Source of the DNA: Embiotoca jacksoni
Lineage: Eukaryota > Chordata > Actinopteri > Embiotocidae
Direction of reading: 5' to 3'
DNA: 64,000 bases
Assembly: GCA_022577435.1 (NCBI GenBank)
Contig: JAKOON010000023.1
Location: 124,001 to 188,000, forward strand
The notes beneath the pieces are model-generated. The model made no database searches. It worked only from the letters and a program-made list of their open reading frames with translations, and was not told where the DNA came from. The translations under genes and the position numbers were made by a program. Shown piece after piece: positions 46,441 through 58,555 of the stretch (within the stretch, counting starts at the first letter, position 1; every line of letters begins with the position of its first letter).

Positions 46441-49400
46441 ACACACACACACATTAGAAACACCAAGGGACTGCGCTAAAGAACAAAACGAGACAAGACG
46501 ATCATGAAAAGATAATGAAATACTGACTCTTCCTTGATGGTCGGTCTTGATCTCTGCCAGTTTAAGGGTAGCCTGGGGATTTTTGCTACCTGTAAGTAAG
46601 ACATTAGAAAGATAAAATGGTAAAAATTGTAAATAAGACAATTCACTACTCCAAATCTACACTCTATGTGGAAAGTGTACAGGGCTGCACAGACCTGTTC
46701 GGGGATATCTGTACGTGTCTGCTTTCCGCTCCTCCAGTGCCGGAGATGGAACATGAATAATTTCTACTTCCGTCTCATCCACCTCTTCATACAGAAGGTA
46801 AACCGTTTTACCTCCACTGGGGTCTGATGGGACAAAAATCATGAATTTACAGATCATAATGTACACACACTAACAGCACTTAAAGTACTGGGTGTCAGTA
46901 ACGTTCCTTGAGTACATAAATGGCCTCTCGGTAAATAATAGCTGACCTTCTACTGCTGAGGGACTCCACCAGTAACCAGTGAAACGGTCAAACTCCTCCT
47001 GGATGACAAACGTTGCTACACCTGCAGACTTGGGGTCCTCCTTAACATTATCTATACCTGGAAGAAAGGAGACGAATCACGGAAAGAAAAGTATACATCT
47101 GGGTCACATTACATTTATAGGCCTAAACACACAGATGAGCTAGTTCTGTGCAATAATATCTCAGAAGATAAAGACACAAGAAAATTGAACGTCAAAATAA
47201 AGACAATCTTTATGACCAACAGCTGTATGGTGTGTTAAAAACGATTTTAAAGGATGAAAAGGGATTTATTGCACGACCTTTGCACTGCTTAAATCAATCT
47301 AATGAATCATAGAGCCATCAGACCTTTATGACAGTACGTGAGCCTTCTTTCTTCGCCTGTCTTTATGTTAGCTATCCACAAGTCGTTGTTGTTGATGAAG
47401 GCTATGAAGTCCGGGTCCCCAGGGCAGATCTTGGGGTCCATTCGGGTCCCTGAGCACTGGGTCTTGATCTCCACTGGCTTTACAGGAGCAGACTGCTAAA
47501 ACCAACATGCACAATCTTTGTCAAAGGCAAACTGAGGAGGGAAACTGACATGCAACAACAACAAATGGGATGATTATGAAAACGTCATCCGAAATTCTGA
47601 TAAATAAATCTAGAAATCGACAAAGTTTCAAAGACATGAAAAAAACATGCTTATCAATAGCTGTATCATCTGCTGATGTCTTAAACTAACAGCTTGGTGT
47701 AAATGACAACAAATACAGTATATCTATATGTGCAGACATGGTTACGTTTCAATGAAACTATAAGATGAATGGGATTCGTGATTAAAAAAAAAAATCAATA
47801 AAAAAAAATCATGAAGACTTACTCAAAATGCTAAATGTTTTTCCAATACACATAACTCTGCGATTTCTCAAACCAACAAAAGTTATATTTGTTTATATCA
47901 ATTTTATTTACTTATTATTTGCCCAGTTTGCTGATTCCAAATACTGAATCTTGTTAAATCCATCAAACACCAACTACCAAACATGCATTTTGTCTTATGA
48001 TATTATGTGTTTTGTCAGATGATCTGTTGTTGTGTGGTTGTTTGTTGTTGATGTGCAAAGCAAAGTCCCCTCGCAGCAAAAAAAATGTCTTCATTTCATT
48101 CAACACATAGAACTATGTGTCAAATACAGTGTAAGACATATAGGTGGAGGAATCCAAGAATAAACACACCACAGGTGAAGCAACTTAAAAAAGGAGCTGC
48201 ATTACAGTTAGAAAAGGCACAACCACAATGCAGGAAACCAAACTTTGAAGGGTATTAAAATGCACCTCTCAGTAAAACCACCTTGGTCAGGGTGTCAGAT
48301 CCAAACCAGTTGCACTGTGACAGCCTTAAAAACTACATCACAAGTTTCTTTTGGCCAAGATTGGCAGGAGAACTTATAATTATCTCCAAGATCAAATCAC
48401 AAAGATCAACCACTTGGATAACTTGTCAAAAAATGTTAACATGGCAATATGATCGTCCTCCCGCCATAGTATCTTCTGCAACTCATGGCGAGCACAGTGG
48501 CAGATTTGGACTGCAATGTATTACAATACATTTGATGGTAAAAGTGTTTTAAATTGTATTCATTAATTACAGACAAAAATGGATGACAGCACAGTGAAGA
48601 GTCTAATAAATCATTTGCAACATGGAACCACTGTGTTCTGACTCTGTGTCGGGTAGGAAGTTTAGTCAGAAGATTCAAAACAAGACATCAGCTCTCCCTA
48701 GCGGATGCTTCTTGATATCGGTCTTTTACTTGAATGGCGGCAGAATAGTTAACAGGTTTATTCAACATAGCAGTTGAATTAAATCTGTCCTGAGTTTCTG
48801 AGAAATCCAAATTGAAGGGAAAAAAAAATGCAGTCTACTCACGATGAAACCATTGTTGCCTCCATCTTGACAGTAGAAGAGGCTATTGCTAGCCTGAAAG
48901 AGGAACAGGCCTGTCTGGGAATGGTAGTCATAGGAAGTGATACCAAATGCCCCCAAACGTTTACGCTCTCTCAGCAACTCCTCCTCACGAGAGTAGGCTC
49001 CCTGGTGCGGTGTAGCCTTCAAGAAACAACAAGAAATCATATTTACAACACTAGAATTCACTGAATGGACTGCTTTTCAAGTTTACTGTGTGTGTATGTT
49101 TCAGTGCACAAGTAAATACAGTATGATTACTGTGAAACATATGACTGAACTACATTCATATGACTCATCCCTCCAGATCAGGGTTGCTCAGTATTTTGAA
49201 TTTCAATAACAGCATATTGTGCCGTTTGGTGGCTGCGCTGCATGAAGAGGAAGAGAGGGAGAATTCACCTGGAAGTGATCCAGCATCTGTTTCCATGACA
49301 ACACTAAGAGAGCCTCTTTCCGAATCTTCTTGGGGATTTCTGAGTAGAGTAATGAGTTCTCTCTGCTTCCGTAAGGCATTCCTGGTAAGTGCGTAGAAAA

Positions 49401-50083
49401 GCAACAAAGGCAGCTTCAGCAGCAACGACAGCAAACAGAAAAGCTTGTGCTAACTGGAAAAGGAGAACTTTAACACAGCGGTTGCTTTAATGTCATGAGG
49501 CAATCATATTCTGCTGCCTTGAGCAGAGGAACACGAGTGCGGTCAAGTGAATGGAGTACAAAGGAGCGATTTATAGAAAACACAAATCATAATCCGATAT
49601 GGGGGATTTTGTGCACCATCATCGAGCTTCAATCATCTTACCGAGATAGTACAACCGGTGGGAGTGCGGTCCGTTCTCATCCTTCTTCTGCACAAACTGG
49701 AAGTCAAGGGGAGCCTTGTTGGCGATCATGCCAGAGTACTTCCTGCTGCAGTGGATAATATCACGGAGGCCCTCCCATGAGTGTTTCTCCACAAAGAACT
49801 GAGATGGGACATCCTCCATCTCCACCACCTCCGTGCTGTCCGAGAGGCCGTCCACAGCCGTCATGCTCACAGTCACACAACTGCATGTTGACATTACAAA
49901 GAGCTGATGAGTGTTGCAGAAACCACCTGCAGTTGTGCATTCCTTTAATGGAGCTGGTTAAAATATTATTATTTCATCTTTTGAAGCATTATAAACAGGT
50001 AAATTAGACCAAACATGAATACTTCACCTTTTCCAGATGCCCTCTTTATTGTCACAAAGTTTGACCTTCTTGACTCTATGCAT
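38573..50083 (-). CDS. dpp9: Dipeptidyl peptidase 9 (S9B post-proline protease)
   Basis: Cytosolic/nuclear serine protease cutting N-terminal Xaa-Pro dipeptides; in mammals it also restrains NLRP1/CARD8 inflammasomes. Twenty coding exons on the minus strand: 50083-50028, 49880-49642, 49381-49269, 49016-48843, 47495-47324, 47057-46947, 46823-46695, 46589-46528, 46362-46262, 45558-45381, 45256-45097, 44897-44818, 44019-43867, 43753-43618, 41954-41809, 41613-41467, 41368-41216, 40262-40120, 39144-39033 and 38665-38573. The long form has 885 residues; an internal ATG at 49864 gives an 861-residue short form (human 892 and 863). In short-form numbering: substrate-binding Glu248-Glu249 (IQEEFDRFTGYWW), Ser728 (GWSYGG), Asp806 and His838. 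VVVIDGRGSCQRG favours DPP9 over DPP8. The last intron uses a GC donor. Confidence 0.96.
39460..39650 (+). pseudogene. Remnant of a LINE-type reverse transcriptase 3' end
   Basis: In the intron between the two last dpp9 introns' exons (39145-40119), plus strand, 39533 onwards reads FSLAAPKRWNNLSLQIRSS, then SLPVFKS and a stop. One frame over it continues LKTYLLSLAF. This is the typical C-terminal tail of fish non-LTR retrotransposon polyproteins (APKLWNSLP...IR...FK..LKTYLF). It is broken by a stop and a frameshift and is dead. The 5' limit is vague; similar-looking sequence begins near 39310. Confidence 0.65.
40065..40108. repeat. (TG)n microsatellite next to a dpp9 donor site
   Basis: About 18 GT units with some GCGT variants, starting 11-12 bases inside the intron from the donor of dpp9 exon 40262-40120. 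Confidence 0.95.
41620..41656. repeat. (CA)n microsatellite at a dpp9 acceptor site
   Basis: Eighteen CA units. On the coding (minus) strand this is a GT run ending six bases before the first base of exon 41613-41467, in the place where a polypyrimidine tract is expected. Confidence 0.97.
43843..43866. repeat. Tetranucleotide repeat forming a dpp9 donor
   Basis: gtaagtaagtaggtaggtag on the plus strand reads as tandem tacc/tact units on the coding strand. It begins exactly at the donor of exon 44019-43867, so the splice donor is part of the repeat. Confidence 0.85.
46370..46453. repeat. Long (CA)n microsatellite at a dpp9 acceptor site
   Basis: About 42 AC units with a single G interruption near 46436. 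On the coding strand it ends seven bases before exon 46362-46262, replacing the usual polypyrimidine tract. Confidence 0.97.
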
Positions 50084-51285
50084 TCACCGGTCAACACACG
50101 TAACTGCAATTCTGTAACCTAAGAACAAAGAACAGTAGATAGATTAAAATCCCTGAATGAAGTTAGTTAGTTAGAAATCTTGGAATTGAAGGCACCAATT
50201 CCTCAGAGCAACAGCGTGGTATTGACATCCATATGTCCACACATATGTCCTATTGTATCTTATGAGAAATTTGTGGCTGCGGACAGAACAGATTCACTTT
50301 AATTTTTTACATCAATCCTCAAACTAAAACAAACATGAAAAAAAAGGGGCCTCAAAGAGAAGGGAAAATCATTCATGAAGACTTTATGGGATACTGACTC
50401 AGAAACACGGGAGCCATATATCTTAACACCACAGCCCAGTGTGGCAATTAAAAATCATAGTTCTTGTTAATCTGTTTGTCTTTGGCAGCAGAAACACAGC
50501 TGATACATCTACAACTGCTGCAGGATTGGACGAATTCCCCACATTTCATTCCTGTATAATCTGCGCTGGGTACGAGATTAGTATGACGCAGTATTAGGAT
50601 GAACAGCTGTGGGGGAAAAAAAACAAAAAAAAACATGTACTCTAAACAATTTCAGTGGTTTTCATACATTACTGCCTTGGTAATTGTAGCTGGCTGGTGT
50701 GACACTGTGGCGAGGCACCATACAAATCTGTTTACGAAACACTGATCCTACAACAAACATAAACCTCAGCACACGTCACGATCATAAACAATGATCGGTA
50801 CCACGGGTTGAGAGGACACCTGGGAAAAAAACTGAGATCTGAAATTATAAATGGTGATGAGACAAAAATATATATATATAACGGGTTTAATTTGTCTGTA
50901 CAAGAGAAAGTGCATCTTTAACTATAGCTGTCTATCGCTACAAACATTAAACTTGAACTTAACGTGGCCTCTTGTCTTATTCTGCATTTCCACTTGTAAC
51001 GTTATAAGCGGAAATACCTTATTTGGGTTTAGCGAGCTACGTGATAGCTTTTTTTTTTTTTTTTTTTTTTCAGCTAATCTCCAAAGGTGGTGAAACAAGT
51101 GGGAGTGAAACGGTAACAACAACAAAATAAATAAATAAATAAATACCGGCACTGTTAACGTTAGCTAAGCCTCCAATAGATCTTTGTTCTCGGGCTGCAA
51201 CTCCTCAGACACACCGGGAGAAAAAACACACACACACCGGCAGATTCAGTCGGTTGACGTTTCTAACCGAGCTAATGTTACTTAC

Positions 51286-51830
51286 GTTGAGCGGCGGATG
51301 ACGAAAGCCCGACTTGTTAGGAAGCGGGCGGTCATGAAACCCGTGTCCGTGTTCAGATTCGTGCTCCGGTGCCTTTTTTTGTTGTTGTTGTTGACATGAC
51401 AGCTCTCCTCTTGTCATTTTTTTTTTTCGATGTGAAAAGCTAACTCGCTTTAGCTACCGTCAACCTAGCCGCAAGCTAAGTTAGCAGCTAACTAGCGTTT
51501 AGCTGGTTTTCCGTAACGAGCGAGACGCTGAAGACGAGGCGTCGCTGTGAAACGAGCTCGGATTTAAGTAGAAATACTCACCAATCTGGCCGCTGCTGCT
51601 TTAACCGGGTTGCAGACTTTCTTAGCTCGGTGTCAGTGAACGGATTTTGCGACTGCCGGAGGTTGTATCCATGGCCCAGAATGGCCACACGCACAAAATG
51701 TAGCTGGCTTTCAGATCGGAAAGGAGGCGGAACCTTCGTCCTGGCGGAGTGTACACCGCCGGTACTTTCTTCACTGCCGCACTGCCGCTCTGTCGTCGGC
51801 AACGGCGTCAGGCGGAAGAAAGGACGCCAG
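51286..51830 (-). promoter_or_regulatory. dpp9: dpp9 promoter and 5' untranslated exons
   Basis: Two good minus-strand splice donors lie here: ATTG|gtgagt with the exon beginning at 51582, and CAAC|gtaagt with the exon beginning at 51286. Both can join the acceptor before 50111, which opens the exon holding the long-form ATG. The region is GC- and CpG-richer than its surroundings, as for a housekeeping promoter. Whether the two are alternative first exons or successive ones cannot be decided by reading. Confidence 0.6.
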
Positions 51831-52312
51831 CATTTATTTATATTGTTCCGTTTTCCTTTTGCTCAGGTGAATAAGACGTTATCTTATTGTAAATATGCAT
51901 GACATGTGAAGACTCATCCGCACTGCGTTAGGTGACGAAAACAATCTGAAGGACTCGTTACAAATATCATACCAATAATCCATCCCAAACGAGTTACTGT
52001 ATTTAAAATCAAATCACTGCACTAAATGCAATATTTTTGTGCATCTGGACCACGAGATTTCTTTATGTACACTATGAGACTTTGTCGATGACGTGCAGTG
52101 GGAGCTGAAATGATCACCTATACTTAATATAATGTAAGTACACCTTAGTCTGCATTTTTTTGAAGTCACACCTACGAAGTGTGGTGAGCAGAGCACCCCA
52201 AGAAAGGTCAAATGACAAGTTCATGTGGCCATATAGTCCTGTAAAACAATTTGAATTCGCTGTGGAAAAGAAATCGAGACTTGTGTGGGTCACCCAGTTT
52301 TTTTTTTTTTTT
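51831..52312. other. Intergenic between dpp9 promoter and rps15 3' end
   Basis: I see no exon here. Both neighbouring genes run on the minus strand, and rps15 ends about 500 bases upstream of the dpp9 promoter. Confidence 0.55.
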
Positions 52313-52318
52313 TTTATT
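52313..52318 (-). other. rps15: rps15 polyadenylation signal
   Basis: TTTATT on the plus strand gives AATAAA on the minus strand, 21 bases after the rps15 stop codon, and is followed by a genomic A-run. A very short 3' untranslated region of this kind is typical of ribosomal-protein mRNAs. Confidence 0.8.
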
Positions 52319-52339
52319 TATACAAAGAATACAGCCGTT

Positions 52340-54838
52340 CTACTTCAGAGGGATGAAACGAGAAGAGTGTGTGGCTCCAATACCAGGGCGACCGTGCTTG
52401 ACTGGCTTGTAGGTGATGGAGAACTCTCCCAGGTAGTGACCACACATCTCAGGCTGTGGAGAGGACAAACGGCATTACGTTAGTGACGACAAACGATTAC
52501 GCGTCTCCCGGTCTAGAGCACTGCAGCAGCTGGTGTCAGCGTTGAGGACTCGCAAGCCACAATTTTATAAACGTAACTTTCAATTGGAAGAAAACCCGAG
52601 ATTTGACTCATAAAAAAAAAAAAAGACGATCAAATACTTGATACACAAGCACTTACGAAGCATGTCAATATAAAGCTTTAAGGAGTGTGCAGTACTGCGA
52701 GGGGGTCCTGATTACGAGATATGGTATATTCCACGATTCAATGTGTTGTGTTTTTTTTTTTTTTAAGGCAGGACTACAACGGTGGGTAAACTTGAAGCTG
52801 GGAGGAGTTCAGGAGCCGTGTGCTTTGGATATAGCCTCACTTTCCCAAACTGGCTTTGCCGACGTATGTACTACTAAAGGTCATGTTTTCGGGAGTGTAT
52901 AATGAAGAATGGAGCCAAACTGCTACTGGATTTTTGGGGGGCCGACCCAAGCTGAAGAAAAAGTCTGATCTCAACATATCGGCCGATGTTCTTTCTATAC
53001 ACGCTGAAGAATTAGTGCAAATATCGAAAACATTTTTTGGCATTGATCCCTAAAATGTGGTTAGAAGACACTTGTGATAGTTTTGCCAACGATATGTAGT
53101 GGAGGCAGGATACTTTACATGTTTTTTGGGTCTACATCAACATCAGTGCTATGAAAGTAAATATTACTGAGAATTTAAAAACAATATTATAAATATATAT
53201 AAATAACTAAAGAACACACACCAATGTCTAATTTCCCCCCCAGGGACTTTTTTTTTTGCATTATGTTCTGTAAAAAAAAAAAAAAAAATGTATACATCTG
53301 GTGCACATCGATATATCTGTGATAGGCCGATATTGGCCAGGCTATAACGATGAGTTAATAATCCCATTCATAATTTTATTAATTTAGTTACAAAGGGCTC
53401 AACAAACAAACTGTTCAGTAATCTGGTGCAAACTCAGTTAACAAGCTACAAGTATGGTACCTTAAAGATACAGTGGATCAAATGTCAGAAGTCACATCAT
53501 GAATCCACGCTTTGCTTAAAGCATCTCATTTCTCCCAAACCTTCACGTGCGGGTTTATAACTACACACCCTCCCTCCCACCGGACTGACAGCAGCTCACC
53601 TTGATTTCAACCTGGTTGAAGGTCTTGCCGTTGTACACTCCGACCATGGACCCGACCATCTCGGGCAGGATGACCATGTCTCTCAGGTGGGTCTTCACCA
53701 CCTCTGGTTTCTCCATGGGAGGAGCCTCCTTCTTGGCCTTACGCAGGCGCTTCAGAAGGGACTGTTGCTTGCGGCGCAGGCCGCGGTTCAGCCTCCTCCT
53801 CTGGCGGGCGCAGTACAGCTGCATCAGCTGCTCGCTACGGAGAGGACACGGAGAGGACAAGGAGAGGACAAGAGGTGTCGGTGAAGCTCCTGGCCATCAT
53901 CAGTGAGGTAAAGTGAACCTTTCAACGCTGTCGGTTACGTGGGGAAAAAAAAAAAATACACGAGAGAGGAAATACAGATTTACAGAACTTGGGACCAAAT
54001 AATGGAGCGGCCATCTTCTCGTTATTGGAGGACAAATATATTAACAGTGATAGAAAAATGCCGTTTCATCACTCACACAAGACCCGCTGTTGTTATATGA
54101 AGATATAATCCGAGGTTTATTATGTCTCAGAACAAAACAAGATTTAAAATACGGCAACACCTGGAAGCCCCTGATCCAGGTGTTGGTTTTAGGGGACAAA
54201 GGGACATGTCCAAACCCTGATCTCTCTCCTAGATGTCAAGTTTACACACCAAATGAAACCAGACGGGACAAAAAAAAAAAAACCTACATCCCCCCCCCCC
54301 CCAGCCTCAGCACGGTCACTTACTAGGACATGTCCAGGAGTTGGTCCAGGTCCACACCTCGGTAGGTGAACTTCCTGAAAGTACGCTTCTTCTTGATCTC
54401 GGTATCCGCCTGGAAGAGACGGACATCTTTACAGGTCAGTGTGCAGCTTCAACAGTTAGCGGCTACGTTAAAGCGGGTGTTTAGGCACCGACTGCAGCCT
54501 AATTGTCACCATTAAAAAAAAAAAACCATGTACAGGACCGCTTCTCCAGTCACGCGTGATAACTACAGTCGTAACGTGGCGGAACTTTGTTCTTTACTAT
54601 TTCTATCGTCGGTTTAGCCGGTTTAGCTTAGCCACAGACGGCCGCAGCTCGGGCTAATCCCACGGCCTGAAAAATGTAGCTTTAACCGTTACTCTGAACA
54701 AACATTTCCCACTGGATGGTCAGCGGACGTGTTTCACAGTCGGATGATATAGCCGGCTGTCTCAATCGGGCACTTCGCAGCTCGGATGCATGTAGATTAT
54801 AGTTTGAGTAGCTTCACGATCGGACCAACACGTACCAT
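52340..54838 (-). CDS. rps15: 40S ribosomal protein S15 (uS19)
   Basis: Small-subunit ribosomal protein at the decoding-side head of the 40S particle, needed for pre-40S export. Coding exons are 54838-54836, 54409-54324, 53834-53600 and 52453-52340, giving 145 residues, the same as human. The first coding exon contains only the ATG, followed at once by gtacgtg; the human gene has the same arrangement. The protein reads [20 protein letters not shown] at its start and [17 protein letters not shown] at its end, almost identical to human RPS15. Junction phases are consistent. It lies head-to-tail with dpp9 downstream. Confidence 0.97.
52965..53340. repeat. Possible degenerate repeat in rps15 intron 3
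   Basis: The words atatcggccgatg (about 52977) and aggccgatattggcc (about 53323) recall the (ta)tcggccgata-rich terminal repeats of a non-autonomous element common in fish. The intervening sequence is unrecognised, with an A-run at 53272-53288. This is a weak call. Confidence 0.3.
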
Positions 54839-54852
54839 CTTGCCTGATGTTC

Positions 54853-54865
54853 CGGAGGAAAAGAA
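54853..54865 (-). promoter_or_regulatory. rps15: 5' TOP-like tract of rps15
   Basis: On the minus strand, ttcttttcctcc lies 15-27 bases before the ATG. Such a pyrimidine run at the cap site marks terminal-oligopyrimidine mRNAs, the class that includes all vertebrate ribosomal-protein genes. The exact start site is inferred. Confidence 0.55.
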
Positions 54866-55870
54866 CGGCCAGGATATCGTCGGGCCTGATATCGCGCGAT
54901 TTCAGGCAAACATCCGGTGGTGTCTTCCGGGTGCAGTCCCCTCTACGGACAGCAGGTGGTGCTGTTCTGCAGTTGTTGTTTTTTTGTCCAGTATCATGTA
55001 TCTACCGACGTGTCCTTCCCCCCCCCCCTTCTCGTTTCTGTTACTACCACAGTTAGCTCTGTTTATCAGGATGAGAGTTACAGCTGAAAAATAAACAGAA
55101 AAAAAACAAAAAAAAAACAGTATCGACACAGCTGATGGCAAATAAAAGGATTGAAAGTGGACGTAGATCATCAGTGGTGGAAAAGACAAGCAATACAAGT
55201 ACAGTTTTGTATGTGCAACTTCTCTATCCCCCTTTAAATTCATCAGACAGTTTAATTTCAATAAGGTAAAACCTCAAAAAGGTAAAAAGTTTTCTCTACT
55301 TCCACCCATTTAATCATCTCACAAGCTCTCAGGTTTATCTTTTGACTCCCTGGAGGGTCTTTAGCTCTTAAATTTGAAGCAACTTGACTAAGATACCCAC
55401 TTTCATAAAATAAAATAAAAAAGTAAAAATAAATTGCGGGTTGAGCAGACACAACATTAAAATGCTAAATACAAACTGACGCATCAATGTTAAGAATAGA
55501 CTGACCTATAATCCAATGTCATATCTCACTTCCTCTTCCATTTAGTTTTAGTTTTATTTCCGTTATTTTGTTTTCTGATAGCCTATCATAGTTATCCCCT
55601 AATACAGGAGTGAAATGCAATGTGGATTAATTCATATTTATGTATCCAGTAATACAATTATATGTATGTGATTTATAATTTTTTTTTTTTTTTGCAGACA
55701 TTAAGAATAATATTTATTGTTTAAAAATGTAAAAGCTGAATTCAGAATCTTGACTCCAACTCATTCATCACGGTGAGTTAGAGCTACACATATCACTGCT
55801 AAATGAAGGTTATAATAGACCCTGTGGACACCTTATCGCTCAGTTGGCCCGGAGTTGTGTCTAATGCAAC

Positions 55871-56050
55871 ATGGCTTCACATGGTGGAGAAATACCTAAA
55901 CAGGTGAGAAACCAGATTGTGAGACTTCATGAGGATGGATGAGGGTAAAAGAGCACCAATAGGCTTCTTAATGTTAGAAGGTGGCCCCGCAGGAAGAGCC
56001 GCACTACCAATAACAGAGGGCACAGTGGCCTTACTTTAGTTGTGCGTGGC
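55871..56050 (+). pseudogene. Probable Tc1-like transposase fragment
   Basis: From the ATG at 55871 the frame reads EIPKQVRNQIVRLHEDG before a stop at 55940. This resembles the first helix of Tc1-type transposases (the K-x-x-R-x-x-I-V-x-L-H pattern). After a gap, an Arg-rich stretch near 55978-56010 (RRKSRTTNNR) resembles the linker that follows the DNA-binding domain. No catalytic part is visible. It is an old fragment with weak evidence. Confidence 0.4.
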
Positions 56051-57500
56051 ATCCTTTGTCAGGGATGCTTTGGTGTTCTGTGTTTTTTTTTTTTTTTTTT
56101 TGTTCATCCAAAAAAAAACCTTATTTGGAAATTACACATGTAATCCGTTTTGTTGCAGTGGCCACAGGTGTACTCGCTTTCATACAAATCAAATACTCAA
56201 CACTTAAACTTGAAAATAAAATACTTATTGTTGATGATAAAATGTTAACTCATTTAACATTTTTGTGATATTGCGTAGGCGTGTCCTCAGCTTTGTTGCA
56301 TCCAGCATATGTGTATGTGTCATAAAGGAGGACTTGCAGTGTAAGTGCGCTGTGATGTGGTAATACTGCAAGTTGTAGACTTCACCAAGAGCGGTTTCAT
56401 AACCTTTCCTGACTTTCACCGCATCATCTCTGGCCCACTGATCTCATCAGATATCATTTTTTTGAATCTCTGGTAAATTTGCCTCAATGTTTTTTTGCCC
56501 AACATAATTACATTACATAAAATGTTCTTTTCTTGTTTTTGTTTTGTAGAGATAAAAATGAAATAATATGTGTTTCACTGTTTTCATCCTGATATGAGTA
56601 TTCACAGTTGGACTTTAAGTTACATTTTAAGGGATTTGAAAACAACATAGTGAAGTATCATTTAGAGGAAGTATCATTTAGGGGAAAAAAAAAACCTTAG
56701 TGTCAGGTTTATCCAGTTTTGACATAGGCACACTAACGAGTGGAGAAGAGAGTGCATTGTTGAACTGTTACAAGATTAATGGAGTTTGTCTGTGTTAACA
56801 TAAGCAGCAATACTGGCTCTGATTGAAGTGGCTTTGTCTCAGAAGAACAATACTAGTTCTTCACATTTTGATGCTGAGACCTGCAGGGGGGCGGGGCGAG
56901 TGTGGAGTAGCTGCTCAATAGTGAAGAACAATATTTTTGCGTTCCCAGCATTCTCTGTAACAATCTTAGAAAAGCAATCCTTTCTTGCCAGACGTATTGC
57001 TTTATTATAGGAAGTCATGGCTTTCTTTGTCTATATCACAGTGAACTGGGAGTCCAGTTTTCCTCCACTTTCTTTCAGCTGCCCGACAACTTCTCTTTTT
57101 CTCTTTCAGTTATTGTTTAACCACGGGGGAGAATATTCACTCCAGATCACAACAAGTATAAATAGACTCTTACAAACAGGAATTCAAAATCTTATGTTGT
57201 CCTTAGTTTACTTGGAAGTTAAGACAATTATCCTGTGGTAGACCACAGTTCAGGTTTGGCCAGTGAGTTTCATGAAAGGTTGAAAAGACTATGGAGTCCT
57301 TGATTTGACATGCTGCTGGCAAACTGCAACATCTAGTGGCCACAAGTCATCAACGCAGCGATATATTGTACAAGTCCCAGGTACAAAACAAAATCCTCAC
57401 ACAAAATAATGAATACAGGTTTTTATTACACTGAACTCACAGCAACATATGCCTCAATTGAAACATTTTGTTTTCCATTGACATAAAGATTGTTCCAGAG

Positions 57501-57504
<4 letters not shown>

Positions 57505-57544
<40 letters not shown>
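57505..57544 (+). repeat. Poly(A) run of 40 bases
   Basis: An uninterrupted run of 40 A residues in presumed cnn2 downstream or 3' untranslated sequence. On the cnn2 strand it is a poly(T/U) run. It may be the tail of a decayed retroposed element, but no element body is recognisable next to it. Confidence 0.9.
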
Positions 57545-57546
<2 letters not shown>

Positions 57547-58555
57547 TAGTCCCATATCAAATGTTATTCAGAGTCAGCCCCCATTTAAAAATCACAAATA
57601 TGCATAAATAATAATCTTAATGATCAAATATAATTGTATGATTGGCTCACATATCAACCAATAGTTCAGAATGACTTACTTAAACACAATTCACTGACCA
57701 AAGAAAGAAAAGAATCCAGTATTCTTGCTTGGAATGTCGAAAACGTCACTTGAGTATTATTTTATCCGCTCCCCCCCGACTGCCTTTAGTCCAAAGTAAA
57801 CACTCCTCGCTCCAGTTGGACTGGTTATACAAATACAAAGGAAATATTTCCTCCGTTAAAGAATGAAGAGGAAAAAAAACAAAAATGAAATGAGTGAGAG
57901 AATAGACAGAATTTATTTTTGTTCCCTCGTCTGTCTGAATAACCTGAACTGTTTGTTACTGTATGTCAATGACCAATACTGAAGAGATGAAGATGATACT
58001 GGAGCAGTAACAAACACAAAGTAATGTACATTCTTATTCACAGGACTTGTTGTTTACACAGATGATTCAGCTCTTACAGAAACAGAACTTGTGGGTGTTT
58101 TCATTATAATAACATGCGCTTAAAAAAAAAAAAAAACTTCCGAATGTTTCACTTTTATTTTCATGTTCCCCTTGAAAGAAGACCTGGGATCTCCCTTAAT
58201 GCAACTAAGGAGTCAGCAAAAATCCCCAAAAACAATAGTGGGGGGGCTTTGGCACATTAAAAAAAAAATCCCTGGGATACACAACTAGCTGAGCCACACG
58301 ACTGGCTTCTGTGGTCACTTTAAATAAAAAAAATAAAAAATAAAAAAAAATTAATATCACAGAAGTACTGTTCATCATGATATGTTTTGCACAAACAGGG
58401 GTAAGAAAACATTTCATACAATACTAGAAAGGATATGGCCTAAAAAATAAAAAGGTGCAACATCCTATGAATATAAAAATAAACCACCAGCCTGCCTTGA
58501 GGTTTTCTTGCAGAAGATGCCCCCTTTATACGATCCTCCCACACCCTCCTTCTTC

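Larger units (their letters stand above)
54866..58555. other. Intergenic between rps15 promoter and cnn2 3' end
   Basis: No intact gene. The right end should be cnn2 3' untranslated sequence; possible minus-strand AATAAA signals (TTTATT on plus) occur near 57912 and 57421. A transposase scrap lies at 55871-56050 and a 40-base A-run at 57505-57544. The rest is AT-rich and unremarkable. Confidence 0.5.

Noticed and set aside
52454..54835. Intronic C/D-box snoRNA in rps15
   Set aside because: A minus-strand C-box-like TGATGA occurs near 54070, but no D box lies at a suitable distance and no terminal stem is visible.
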